DNA from: Halosimplex aquaticum
GTDB taxonomy: Archaea > Halobacteriota > Halobacteria > Halobacteriales > Haloarculaceae
Assembly: GCF_028747785.1 (NCBI RefSeq)
Contig: NZ_CP118159.1
Span: 1-64,000, forward strand
DNA length: 64,000 bases
Direction: 5' to 3'
Shown: positions 36,981-44,963 of the stretch, one piece after another
Layout of the letters: each line of letters begins with the position of its first letter
Position numbering within the stretch: position 1 is the first letter of the stretch
Notes under the pieces: model-generated
Database searches by the model: none
What the model was told of the DNA's origin: nothing
What the model saw: only the letters and a program-made list of their open reading frames with translations
Made by a program: the position numbers and the translations under genes

Positions 36981-37925
36981 GACACTCCGTACTGCTCTTT
37001 GAGAGCGATAAATTCTGATTCACTTGGGAGGAATATCGGGAGGTCCTCAGCAACCTCGAACTCTCCGTGAAGGGGTCGGTACATCGCAGCCACCGCTGTC
37101 TCCAGATCGTACCACGTTGCCGTTTCTATGAGGGTCTCCTGGTCGATATCCAGTTTCTCGATCAGCAGCATCGAATAACTGACGCGTCGCGACCCGCTAT
37201 CGAGGACAAGGGTGTGGCACACGACCTCCGAGGGCGTGAGTACTTCATCCGGAGCGTACCAGAACGCGGGTTCACCGGCGAGGAAGAACTGCAAGCCGTA
37301 CTCCTGGAATCGCGCGAGTCCAGTCACCCGCCACTCAGCGGCCGACTCTGTGCGGTCGTATCCTCGGACGTCTGGACGCGAACGAGTGCTCGCTTCGGGT
37401 CGCACCACTCGACAGTCGCACTCGGAGCGAGTTCTCGAGCTCGCGAGCGATGGTCGTGGGTCACGACTTCTTGTGCGAACCGTAGCAGTGGCGAGAGGTC
37501 ATCAGTTAACGCGTATTCGGGTCCAGACGGCGACAGCATTGCACGGTGCTTGAGCGGTGACAACGCGTTGTGGACGCCCTGTCTGGTGATGTCGAGTCGG
37601 TCTGCGATCTCGGTCGCTCGACGTGGTTCGTCGAGATACCAGCACACCCGTAACGTAGCTGGTGAGAGTATCTCTGTCCAGTCGACGTGCCCAAGCTTCG
37701 AACGGAGATCTCGATACGCCTCAACGACTGGATGGTCAGTCACTCGGACGAGACGCCGATTCTTCGAACCACGGGCTTCGGTGAGCAAGCCGTCCTCGAG
37801 CAACTCATCGAGGATGTCGTAGATATGGTCCTGCGAATACTCAGTTTCGGTCGCGAGTTCGTCTGGCGTCGCCTCGCGGCCAGCGCTAAGCGCGTCAGCA
37901 GTGCAAGGCTGGCCTTCGTCAGCAT
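36977..37925 (-). pseudogene. wHTH regulator partner of nucleotidyltransferase, two frameshifts
   Basis: The gene probably starts at ATG 37925 (MLTKASLALL), about 30 nt after a TATA-like TTTATA. The frame changes near 37893-37898 to DALSAGREATPDELATET and changes again near 37353-37363 to DRTESAAEWRVTGLARFQEY. Each change needs one missing base. The joined protein is about 316 aa. It has two winged helices (TPDELATETEYSQDHIYDIL and RRATEIADRLDITRQGVHNA) and a C-terminal domain typical of haloarchaeal regulators next to nucleotidyltransferases. Its stop overlaps the nucleotidyltransferase start by 4 nt. Confidence 0.7.
36986..37016 (-). promoter_or_regulatory. TTTATC-hairpin promoter P8 (nucleotidyltransferase)
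   Basis: The coding strand reads GAATTTATC, then GCTCTCAAAGAGC with perfect 5-bp arms, then AGTACGGAG and the ATG at 36980, only about 30 nt from TTTATC. It is embedded in the last codons of the upstream wHTH gene and would give a nearly leaderless transcript. Confidence 0.6.
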
Positions 37926-38022
37926 CTCTGTAAATAATATAGCCGATTCGTATAAATATGTTTCTGGATTTCTGTTTACACACTGGCTGTGAATCGTCTA
38001 CCCCGCTGCGGACGGAATCGTG

Positions 38023-38265
38023 CTACATCGAAACCGGCGGAAGCCAGTCACAGGACGGACAGAACGCTTCGTATACAGCCAGTGTTTCGTCGAACTCCCA
38101 ACCTCCGTCGTCATGGAAGAGTACGCCCGCTCGAATAATAGCATGAACCGCCCCGTGACCACAGTGGGGGCATTCGTCACCTGGGGCCCATCCCGCCCGC
38201 TCGAAATCAATCGTCCACTCCGCATCGGTGACCGACGGCGGCGACCGTTCACCGCAAGAAGTCAT
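38023..38265 (-). CDS. small zinc-ribbon protein coupled to TFB
   Basis: This 80-aa protein starts at ATG 38265 (MTSCGERSPPSVTDAEW), overlapping the TFB stop in an ATGA. It has two CxxC knuckles, CPHCGHGAVH and CPSCDWLPP, separated by about 40 residues, so a single zinc ribbon is likely. Translational coupling to TFB suggests the two work together or share regulation. It could be an HTH-less transcription cofactor, but nothing proves this. Confidence 0.68.
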   Translation of the reverse strand: MTSCGERSPPSVTDAEWTIDFERAGWAPGDECPHCGHGAVHAIIRAGVLFHDDGGWEFDETLAVYEAFCPSCDWLPPVSM

Positions 38266-39248
38266 CTCTGTACCTCCAGTCCAGACTCCGCTGGGCGTTC
38301 GAGCATCGATTGGAGTTTCTTCCACTGCTCACGGAGCGTCATAGCGGAGACATTCGCGAGTTCAGCGAGACTCGTTTGAGTGACTTTCTCGTCACCCTCC
38401 CGAGCTTCATAGACGCAGGCAGCGGCAACACCGGTTGGTCGACAGCCGTTCCCGAGACCGACTTCGGACGCTTCTCGGGCCAACGTCAGGGCGCGTTGGC
38501 GCACTTCTCGTGAGAGATCGAGGTCCGATGCAAATCGTGGGACATACTGAACGGGAGCCATCGGAACGGCCGGGAGATTGAGTTCGTGATTCAGCACGCT
38601 GTACGCGTTGCTGACCCGCTCTTTGGAGACAGTCGACACCTCTCCGACCTCGTCGATTGTCCGAGGGAGTCCCGAACATCGACAGGCTGCATACACGCCG
38701 GCAGCCGCTATTGCTTCAATCGAGCGACCACGGATGAGGTCTTCGTTCGCAGCAGTCCGATAGAGGGCGCACGCCTGCGTACAGATGCTCTCGGAAAGGT
38801 CGAGCGCACCAACGATCCGCCGGATCTCCGAAAGTCCATGTGCAAGGTTCTGGTCTGCCTTCCCTTCGAACTGGGCTTGGCGGTCCCATCGCCGAAGCCG
38901 GTGCAGTTTCCGACGTTTCGCAGCCGGAAGTTGCTGCCCTCGTGCATCGCGATACCGGCCGATCTCTGCAGAGATGCCCCAGTCGTGGCGTGCATTCGTC
39001 ACTGGTCCACCAACGCGACGCCGCTCTTCGGCATCGTATGGCGTCCATTCCGGACCGTAGTCGATACAATCCTCGTCGACGACGAGCCCACACTCAGGAC
39101 AGTACCTCTCAGTACCTTCTCGTCTGAGCTGGACCTCAGAGCACTCGGGGCACTGGTCGGTCGTTGTGAGTCGTTCGTGAATCTCAACACTGTTCCTCTC
39201 AGGCTGTTCAGTGTGCTTCGTCGCGACGCTGGATGATTCTGTAGACAT
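38262..39248 (-). CDS. tfb: transcription initiation factor IIB
   Basis: This 328-aa protein is a complete archaeal TFB. It has an N-terminal zinc ribbon (CPECSEVQLRREGTERYCPEC, about residues 33-53), then a B-finger region (DYGPEWTPYDAEERRRVGGP). Two cyclin-like repeats follow (about 115-205 and 210-310), with IAAAGVYAACRCSGLPRTI and GVAAACVYEAREGDEKVTQ. It recruits RNA polymerase to TBP-bound promoters. Haloarchaea carry many TFB paralogues with distinct promoter sets. A plasmid copy could serve the shared promoter class seen in this window; that is inference. A small zinc-ribbon gene is translationally coupled downstream. Confidence 0.94.
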   Translation of the reverse strand: MSTESSSVATKHTEQPERNSVEIHERLTTTDQCPECSEVQLRREGTERYCPECGLVVDEDCIDYGPEWTPYDAEERRRVGGPVTNARHDWGISAEIGRYRDARGQQLPAAKRRKLHRLRRWDRQAQFEGKADQNLAHGLSEIRRIVGALDLSESICTQACALYRTAANEDLIRGRSIEAIAAAGVYAACRCSGLPRTIDEVGEVSTVSKERVSNAYSVLNHELNLPAVPMAPVQYVPRFASDLDLSREVRQRALTLAREASEVGLGNGCRPTGVAAACVYEAREGDEKVTQTSLAELANVSAMTLREQWKKLQSMLERPAESGLEVQR

Positions 39249-39279
39249 GGTTGATCGAAGGGAGGGCTCTATGAGCGGG

Positions 39280-39807
39280 CTACTCGAAGTCGAGGCCTGT
39301 CAGGTGGGGTGGCAGTTCCGGGTCGAATTCGCGGTGGAATGCGCGGAGAACTCGATTCTGCCAAGCTGCGTATTCGCCAGGGGTCGAGGCTCCGAACCGT
39401 TTCACACCAAGATCGTATTCCCGAGCAAACGCTTCGAGATCGACTGCCTCGATACTCGTAATCGCGTCTGTCGTGGGATCTGGAGCAGCGGCTGCAGGAA
39501 GTGGTCGTTCCACCCACGCATCGAAGCAGCCATCCACGGAGCTAATCACGAGGACGCCGTCGGTTGCGCCAACGAACAGGCTGGTCGAAATCCGAGCGAG
39601 GTTGCGGTACAGATCTGACGGAACGACCAGGAGTAGGTTTTCTGAATCCACCGAGGATGGATGGGCGTCTCCTTCAGACTGGCTGTCAGTCCTCCACTGG
39701 TTCTCGGTGTCGAGCCAACCTCCATATCGGAGCTTGTCGAGTGCGGCATCGAGGAACGTCTGGCTCCGATACTGGATGTACCCGACGACTGTCGCATAGA
39801 AGCTCAT
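39280..39807 (-). CDS. hypothetical protein, 175 aa
   Basis: I start at ATG 39807 (MSFYATVVGYIQYRSQ), which suits promoter P9 at 39855-39884. The product has a globular alpha/beta look (LLLVVPSDLYRNLARISTSL) and an acidic C-terminus (FDPELPPHLTGLDFE). No metal or nucleotide motif. It follows a similarly sized gene (39895-40386) in the same direction. I do not recognise the family. Confidence 0.6.
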   Translation of the reverse strand: MSFYATVVGYIQYRSQTFLDAALDKLRYGGWLDTENQWRTDSQSEGDAHPSSVDSENLLLVVPSDLYRNLARISTSLFVGATDGVLVISSVDGCFDAWVERPLPAAAAPDPTTDAITSIEAVDLEAFAREYDLGVKRFGASTPGEYAAWQNRVLRAFHREFDPELPPHLTGLDFE

Positions 39808-39854
39808 CGAGCCTCCGCGGAGAACTCCAGAGTGAGCGGATCCGAAGTACACGA

Positions 39855-39884
39855 CCCACACCGATTAGTCGAGGATAAAATTCG
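39855..39884 (-). promoter_or_regulatory. TTTATC-type promoter P9
   Basis: The coding strand reads GAATTTTATCCTCGACTAAT, then CGGTGTGGG. TTTATC and its flank match the family, but the inverted repeat is weak. Confidence 0.4.
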
Positions 39885-39894
39885 GATGGAATGC

Positions 39895-40386
39895 TCAGTA
39901 GTGGACATCAGCGGGGACCACCCAGAACTCATCCTCACCGTTGTATTCGAGATGCTGTTCGACCGCTGATCGAGAGCGAAGCCCGGCGCCGTGTTGGTCG
40001 TAGATCCAGACGGAGGGGCCGGCGAATTGGCCGAGTCGATAACAATCGAACCGAGTGAGATCGACGTCGTCCATTACGGACTCAGAATCGAGGGATTCGA
40101 GTTTCACTCGTAGTTTGTCGAGTGTCTCATGGAACCACGCTTCTTGTGCTTCGACAGCGTCTTCGAGGAATTGCTTTCCCGTCTCCGACTGCAGGGACAG
40201 GGCTGGGTCGAGGCCGCCATAGCGGGGATGATCTCGATACCGAGCCGTCGATTCATCTAGCGTTTTGTAGTAGTCGAACGCCGTCGAAGCCCCGTCACTG
40301 ATTCCGGTCAAGCGGTCGAGTGCGTATCGAGCTGTACTAACCGCCTCCGGGCTATCGACCGCCGGAACGAGGACTCTGATGAGCAT
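39895..40386 (-). CDS. hypothetical protein, 163 aa
   Basis: I start at ATG 40386 (MLIRVLVPAVDSPEAVS). The protein has a helical core and several aromatic residues (FDYYKTLDESTARYRDHPRY) and ends in a beta-rich segment (FAGPSVWIYDQHGAGLRS). It is preceded by promoter P10, one of the best examples of the shared layout. No known family. Confidence 0.6.
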   Translation of the reverse strand: MLIRVLVPAVDSPEAVSTARYALDRLTGISDGASTAFDYYKTLDESTARYRDHPRYGGLDPALSLQSETGKQFLEDAVEAQEAWFHETLDKLRVKLESLDSESVMDDVDLTRFDCYRLGQFAGPSVWIYDQHGAGLRSRSAVEQHLEYNGEDEFWVVPADVHY

Positions 40387-40400
40387 ATGCATTTTCTATT

Positions 40401-40430
40401 CCTCACCCCTTTCGGGGTCGATAAATTCGG
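40401..40430 (-). promoter_or_regulatory. TTTATC-hairpin promoter P10
   Basis: The coding strand reads GAATTTATCG, then ACCCCGAAAGGGGT (perfect 5-bp arms, GAAA loop), then GAGGAATAG. The ATG at 40386 lies about 38 nt downstream of TTTATC. Confidence 0.62.
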
Positions 40431-40568
40431 GTGTCGAAGACGAACCCAATGTACATCAGATGGATTTACGGAACAAGGAGGGAAATCGAGGATGAACGCC
40501 TTTCTGAGTGATCCGCCTTCGAGAAATTGACGGAGGAACTACGACGTATCTCTCTGGTAAGATCCACA

Positions 40569-41378
40569 ATGACGATAACTCAGTCCAACATTCGAGACCT
40601 GTGTACCGACGCGGTGTTCGACCGTGGGCAGAACTACTACTCCGAGGGCAAGGTTCACGAGCGACGACGTGTCGACGACATCATCACTGCGACAGTCGAA
40701 GGATCGAGACTGTACGACGTGACGCTCTCACTCGCCGAGTCCGATTTCGAGCCTTCCTGTACGTGTCCATACGATGGGGCTGGGGAGTGCAAACACGTCG
40801 TTGCCGTGCTCTTGTCGCTGATCGACGAGTTGCCGGAAGATGAGGGAGAGCGTCTCGACACCGTCTTCGAAAGTATCGATACCTCCGAGTTACAGGCGTT
40901 TGTGCGCGAGGAACTCGCTCGTGACGACGCGATGCTGGATCGGTTCTTCGCAACGTTCGATGCAACGTCAGGGAAATCTCACGAAGCGTATCGGGACGAC
41001 GTCTCCCAACTGTTTGACGAACACACCAGAGAGTACCCTGTCGTCATCGATGCAATCGATTTCAGTCGATTCACGGATCTCGGGGAACGATACCAAGATC
41101 GAGGTCGCTATCGGCAAGCCGCAGCGGTCTATCGTGGACTCGTGGCTGGGATCGACGACAACATCGAACTCGTCGATGGAGCCTATGACCACTATGCAAG
41201 GGTTTTCCGTGAGGGCTTAGACGCCTACGTCGAATGCGTCACAGCAGCTGATCTCTCCTTGTCTGAGTATGAGGCGTACGAACAGTTCCTAGTCAAGCGA
41301 ATCGAGTCTGGGTCACAAATCCATCGCGAACAGTTCGAGCGAGCGCTATCGAGTCTGCAAGCCACAATCGAGGAGTGA
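40569..41378 (+). CDS. SWIM zinc-finger protein
   Basis: I start at ATG 40569 (MTITQSNIRDLCTDAVF). The 269-aa protein has a SWIM motif CTCPYDGAGECKHVVAVLL at about residues 65-83, after the usual FDRGQNYYSEGKV segment. The C-terminal 150 residues are helical repeats rich in Tyr and acidic residues. It looks like the bacterial/archaeal SWIM proteins of the family with helical repeats, a third and different SWIM gene here. It may bind DNA or act as an adaptor. Confidence 0.82.
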   Translation: MTITQSNIRDLCTDAVFDRGQNYYSEGKVHERRRVDDIITATVEGSRLYDVTLSLAESDFEPSCTCPYDGAGECKHVVAVLLSLIDELPEDEGERLDTVFESIDTSELQAFVREELARDDAMLDRFFATFDATSGKSHEAYRDDVSQLFDEHTREYPVVIDAIDFSRFTDLGERYQDRGRYRQAAAVYRGLVAGIDDNIELVDGAYDHYARVFREGLDAYVECVTAADLSLSEYEAYEQFLVKRIESGSQIHREQFERALSSLQATIEE

Positions 41379-41432
41379 GGCACAGTTGGTGTTTCAGCCA
41401 GCACGGGCGGAGGGAAGAGATTGGAAGAGCGA

Positions 41433-41762
41433 TTAGAGCTCCGTCACCCACCCAATTTCCCCTGAACGCCTTTCGAATCCTTCTGTCTCTAAGATATGCT
41501 TCATAGCTGGGTGAGTAGCGTTGTTCGTCGAGACTTCACTGCACCCCTCTGTCCGGCTCAACTCAATGAATTCATTGAGGGCTGCCCGACCCACACCCTT
41601 GTTCTCCCAGTGTAGTTCCACAGTGAGATACTCTAACTCACCGGGAACACCTTCGATTGCACCAACGCACGTACCGTCGACAAGGATGTCGTACCCCAGC
41701 ATCGCCTCGGTGAGAGAGACAGCTGCTGGGTCAACGCTATTGACATCGTCCGCGGCAGTCAT
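41433..41762 (-). CDS. GNAT-like N-acetyltransferase
   Basis: This 109-aa protein is a minimal acetyltransferase fold: YDILVDGTCVGAIEGVPGEL, then YLTVELHWENKGVGRAALNE, whose NKGVGRAA part is the acetyl-CoA-binding loop. A later segment (HPAMKHILETEGFERR) fits the last GNAT helix and strand. It is short but complete for the core fold. Substrate unknown. It lies next to a toxin-antitoxin cluster, and GNAT proteins are toxins in some such systems, but no partner is evident. Confidence 0.7.
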   Translation of the reverse strand: MTAADDVNSVDPAAVSLTEAMLGYDILVDGTCVGAIEGVPGELEYLTVELHWENKGVGRAALNEFIELSRTEGCSEVSTNNATHPAMKHILETEGFERRSGEIGWVTEL

Positions 41763-41789
41763 AGTATTCGATTAGTGAATAATCGCTCT

Positions 41790-41894
41790 TCAATCTTGGA
41801 GCATCGCAGCCATTCGGCCTGCCTCCTCAGCTTCCTCACTTCGATACATATCGTACTTTGCGAGTGCTTCATCAACCGCCTCATCGAGCGTCAT
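41790..41894 (-). CDS. 34-aa microprotein
   Basis: The frame starts at ATG 41894 and ends at TGA 41792-41790, reading MTLDEAVDEALAKYDMYRSE, then EAEEAGRMAAMLQD. It overlaps the end of the wHTH gene (stop at 41881) by 14 nt, so it is likely translated from the same mRNA. It is one acidic amphipathic helix. A small antitoxin-like helix or a leftover fragment are both possible. Confidence 0.4.
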   Translation of the reverse strand: MTLDEAVDEALAKYDMYRSEEAEEAGRMAAMLQD

Positions 41895-42321
41895 ACATTC
41901 CCTTCGATGCTGTAGTCACTGTGTCCCCAGATTTAGATTCGAACGCGAGCGTGATGACGAGTTCGTCGAACCAGACGACCGGGCGCTTGCTCTGTCCTTC
42001 CTCCTCGAAGAAGATGATTCCCAGCTGGGCAAGTCGACTAAGTTCCTCATGGACATTCTTTACGTCTCGATCCACAACTCGGGCAGTCTCGTTGATACTG
42101 GACGGTTCTTCCCGGCGAATAGCCTCGATGAGCTCGAGGACACGCGGCGTCAGCGTCTCCATGAGGTCGTCGTAGCTAGTGAACGACAGCGTCGGCGTTG
42201 CGTCCACTGAATCACCGTGTTCCAGTGATTCGATGTCGTCAGTGACCTCGTCGTGGAGCTCGTCGGACGATTTGATTGTCACGACAAGGGTCGACGCAGC
42301 CCGAAGCTGTTCGCGTTCCAT
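41881..42321 (-). CDS. HVO_A0114-family wHTH protein
   Basis: I start at ATG 42321 (MEREQLRAASTLVVTIKSSD). The 146-aa protein has the family block ATPTLSFTSYDDLMETLTP followed by a MarR-type winged helix (SSINETARVVDRDVKNVHEE, then LSRLAQLGIIFFEEEG). HVO_A0114-like proteins often form a pair with a small toxin-like gene. Here the gene lies between a PIN-domain gene and a 34-aa microprotein gene. Confidence 0.82.
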   Translation of the reverse strand: MEREQLRAASTLVVTIKSSDELHDEVTDDIESLEHGDSVDATPTLSFTSYDDLMETLTPRVLELIEAIRREEPSSINETARVVDRDVKNVHEELSRLAQLGIIFFEEEGQSKRPVVWFDELVITLAFESKSGDTVTTASKGMYDAR

Positions 42322-42355
42322 CGGATGCAGCGACGGCGTTGATCTGATCATGATA

Positions 42356-42898
42356 TCACCCTAAGTAGATTTCCTCAGTAACGGGATAAACCGAAAGGCC
42401 GCATGCACGGCCCAATTTCCGAATGGGCCCATCGAACGAGAACAGATAATCATCACCACGTTTTGCCTGCAGTATCAAAATTGCTTCCTGAATCGAAACA
42501 TCGTGCTTTGGATACTGAGCGAGAAACTCTGCTGCTGCATCGAGTACCGCTCGTGGACTTGCAGTCAGATTGTTCGATTCCCAAGAGTCGGACCCATGTT
42601 GGACAACTAAGTCAGAATCTTTGATGTCTTCGTACAGATCAAGTGCCTCGTGTGCACCACGTTTGGACCGGAATGCAGAGATGACCTCCGCAACGACGTA
42701 TGCATCCGTGACGTAGTAAGCCCGGTCGCCGGAAATTTCGAAGAACCGGTCGACTACAGCCTGTTTGCGTTCAGAACGATGATCGGTCGTCAGTCGAGCA
42801 AGTAACGCTTCTTTATCGAGAAAGACGATTGCGGTACCGATGTCGTCAGAGAAAACGAGACTATCGTCGAGTGAGAACTCCCTATCTGTATCCGCCAC
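42356..42898 (-). CDS. PIN-domain toxin
   Basis: This 180-aa protein starts with GTG 42898, 2 nt after the stop of the 51-aa gene. PIN-type acidic residues are in TAIVFLDKEALLARL, YVTDAYVVAEVISAFRSKRG, HDVSIQEAILILQAK and FSFDGPIRKL. The layout (about 130 residues of PIN plus an acidic N-terminus) agrees with VapC-like ribonucleases. The 51-aa gene upstream is the likely antitoxin. Confidence 0.75.
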   Translation of the reverse strand: MADTDREFSLDDSLVFSDDIGTAIVFLDKEALLARLTTDHRSERKQAVVDRFFEISGDRAYYVTDAYVVAEVISAFRSKRGAHEALDLYEDIKDSDLVVQHGSDSWESNNLTASPRAVLDAAAEFLAQYPKHDVSIQEAILILQAKRGDDYLFSFDGPIRKLGRACGLSVYPVTEEIYLG

Positions 42899-42900
42899 AT

Positions 42901-43056
42901 CTACTCCTCGTCAGACTCAAGTTCGACGCGGTCGCGCGTGAGCAGCGGATCTTCGCCATCCTGAAGCGGGGGGTCACCCAGAGTTTCCGGATCGAGAGCG
43001 GGCCCACTCAAGAACTTCTCGAGCGGACTCGCACGATCTTCCTTATCAGCAGCCAT
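42901..43056 (-). CDS. 51-aa putative antitoxin
   Basis: The frame from ATG 43056 (MAADKEDRASPLEKFLSGPA) to TAG 42903-42901 encodes 51 aa, ending LLTRDRVELESDEE. It is acidic, apparently unstructured, and sits 2 nt before the PIN gene. The size and position suit a minimal antitoxin that wraps a PIN toxin. A TATA-like TTTAAG lies upstream (about 43096-43101). Confidence 0.6.
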   Translation of the reverse strand: MAADKEDRASPLEKFLSGPALDPETLGDPPLQDGEDPLLTRDRVELESDEE

Positions 43057-43139
43057 GGAAACTCACCTTCGTATCATCGATTAACGGCCGATAGTACTTA
43101 AACGTACAGTCTCGGAGGACCATACCGACCACACGAGTA

Positions 43140-43180
43140 GTTACCCCACAGGCCAGTTTCGTTGTGATTTGTGGGGTGAC
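43140..43180. repeat. 41-bp inverted-repeat element, copy b
   Basis: GTTACCCCACA (43140-43150) and TGTGGGGTGAC (43170-43180) are 11-bp arms with one mismatch (G opposite T in the stem) around a 19-nt spacer. It lies just outside the left end of the IS66-family element and 84 bp upstream of the 51-aa antitoxin gene's start. Confidence 0.72.
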
Positions 43181-43216
43181 TACAAGGCCGGGTCGAAGGA
43201 TGTAGATACGCCGTTG

Positions 43217-44800
43217 GTACGTGTTTACCCCGAGGACTCAACGGCCGGCACAGCCTGATCTCGTGAAATCATCTCGTTGTTCCGGGAGACTCGCTTGAGC
43301 TCGTCGTATGGATTGCGTCCCTGCTGGCGCCATGTCGCCAGCAGGGACAGCACCGTCTCATGAACGAACATCCCGCGGTCATTGCGGAGCGTTCCGATCA
43401 GTTTCCGGAGAACCACCGGCTCACGAAGCGCGTTTTCGGCGGCATTGTTCGTCGGAGAGACCGCTGGCTCACCGACGAAGGTGAGCCAGTGGTCGAGGCC
43501 ACCTTCGATCTTTCCGAGTAGTGTTGCCACTGGTCCGTCGGGAACTGACCGTTCAATCAGTGATTCAAGCTCTCTCCGCGCCACACGCTGGAGCTCTGCT
43601 CGCTCACGAATGGTCAAGTCGCTCTCCAGCCGGGTCTGGAGAGCGACGTACAACTGTTTGAGAGAGTCGTAGATCGGTTCGCCTTCCGGTTGCTTCTCAG
43701 CGGCATCTTCAGCCTCTCGCAAAATATGAGCCCAACACCGCTGGAGATTGTCGCTGAAGGCTGGATAGGCTGTCCACCCATCACAAATGACCGTTCCCGC
43801 GAAGTCCTCGCCGAGGACTTCCGCGGGAACATCGCTTCCACGACTCTCTCTAACCGCGTAGAGCGTGTGGTTCTCGGTGGTGAACGTCCAGATCCATGCT
43901 TGCTCACCATCTCGCTTGATGCCTGTTTCATCGATGTGGACAACGTCGGCTTGCTGGATCTGGCGACGGATCTGTTCGTATTCACAGCGACCGGCGCGCG
44001 CAGCGCGCTCGGTCGCGTGCCACGCAGTCGCACCTGACAACTCCAGTCCGTGTAGCTGCTCGAAACGGTCTGCAATCTTCCGATAGGGAAGGCGGTAATC
44101 GTACCGCGATAGTGCTGATTGGGCGATAACGTTCACCCCGAACTGCCCCTCATCGGGGCAGTCGGGGTGTGTAGCGACTGTCTCGGTTCCACAGGAGTCG
44201 CATCGGTAGCAGTGGCGGTTGTACTGCGTGAGTTCTGGTGGTTGTGGATCTGGTATCTTCTCGACGAGTCGGGGGCTGACGCCCACCGACTCGTCGAAGT
44301 GTTGGCCACACTCTGGACAGCAGTCACGGGTGACCTCAACTTCTTCGTCCAGATCAGCGGTAGAGCGCCACTCTGGCTCGTGACCGTCTTTTCGTCCGGG
44401 AGTGCCGCCGTCAGTTCTGACATCGTCGTCTTCGTCATCTTGCGAGGTCGGGGACTCGTCAGTCCCCGACCGTCGCTTACTCGGTGGTGTATGTGGATTC
44501 TCGTATTTGCGAAGCCGTGTTTCGAGTTCTTCGATCCGTTCGTCTTTCTCCTGAAGCTTCTCCTCAAGATCGTTGATTCGTTCTTCCATCTGGAGAAACC
44601 GCGAGAGAAGTTCGTCTTTGCTGAGGTCATCTCGATCCACTATGACCACCTCAGCGGTCCCTCAGCAGGGTCACCGGGATGGTCTCCGAGCGGAGACCAT
44701 CCCTGGAGAAGTTCAATTAGCCCTTGCTGAGGGTTCATATACCCCCGGTTGGTCGCCTGCTACGAGACAGTGGCGAAATTCATTGGGGCTAAACACGTAC
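43217..44800. mobile_element. IS66-family insertion sequence with 8-bp target duplication
   Basis: The 1584-bp element begins GTACGTGTTTACCCC and its right end, read inward, is GTACGTGTTTAGCCCC, so the ends match except for one inserted base. It is flanked by perfect 8-bp direct repeats CGCCGTTG (43209-43216 and 44801-44808), the length typical of IS66. It carries one large transposase gene and no TnpB/TnpC-like companions, as in haloarchaeal IS66 elements. The target duplication indicates an intact, fairly recent insertion. Confidence 0.85.
43225..44649 (-). CDS. IS66-family transposase
   Basis: The 474-aa protein has an N-terminal coiled coil (EERINDLEEKLQEKDERIEE), a zinc ribbon (CCPECGQHFDE, later YRCDSCGTE), and the IS66 catalytic domain. 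The DDE residues are in QADVVHIDETGIKRDG, TVICDGWTAYPAF, and NNAAENALREPVVLRK. It appears intact. It lies entirely within the element 43217-44800. Confidence 0.93.
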   Translation of the reverse strand: MVIVDRDDLSKDELLSRFLQMEERINDLEEKLQEKDERIEELETRLRKYENPHTPPSKRRSGTDESPTSQDDEDDDVRTDGGTPGRKDGHEPEWRSTADLDEEVEVTRDCCPECGQHFDESVGVSPRLVEKIPDPQPPELTQYNRHCYRCDSCGTETVATHPDCPDEGQFGVNVIAQSALSRYDYRLPYRKIADRFEQLHGLELSGATAWHATERAARAGRCEYEQIRRQIQQADVVHIDETGIKRDGEQAWIWTFTTENHTLYAVRESRGSDVPAEVLGEDFAGTVICDGWTAYPAFSDNLQRCWAHILREAEDAAEKQPEGEPIYDSLKQLYVALQTRLESDLTIRERAELQRVARRELESLIERSVPDGPVATLLGKIEGGLDHWLTFVGEPAVSPTNNAAENALREPVVLRKLIGTLRNDRGMFVHETVLSLLATWRQQGRNPYDELKRVSRNNEMISRDQAVPAVESSG

Positions 44801-44963
44801 CGCCGTTGGAACGTAAAATTGAGTGTGGGAAAAGTGTGGGGGTTCCTTGGAAAACACCGAGACCAGCCGCTCAGTCGGCGATATACCTATGCTCCGCTAC
44901 GCAGTGTAGAATGTGAGGCTGACTAGAGCCTCACAAATGGAATGTAGGTATTCCAATGAACAG

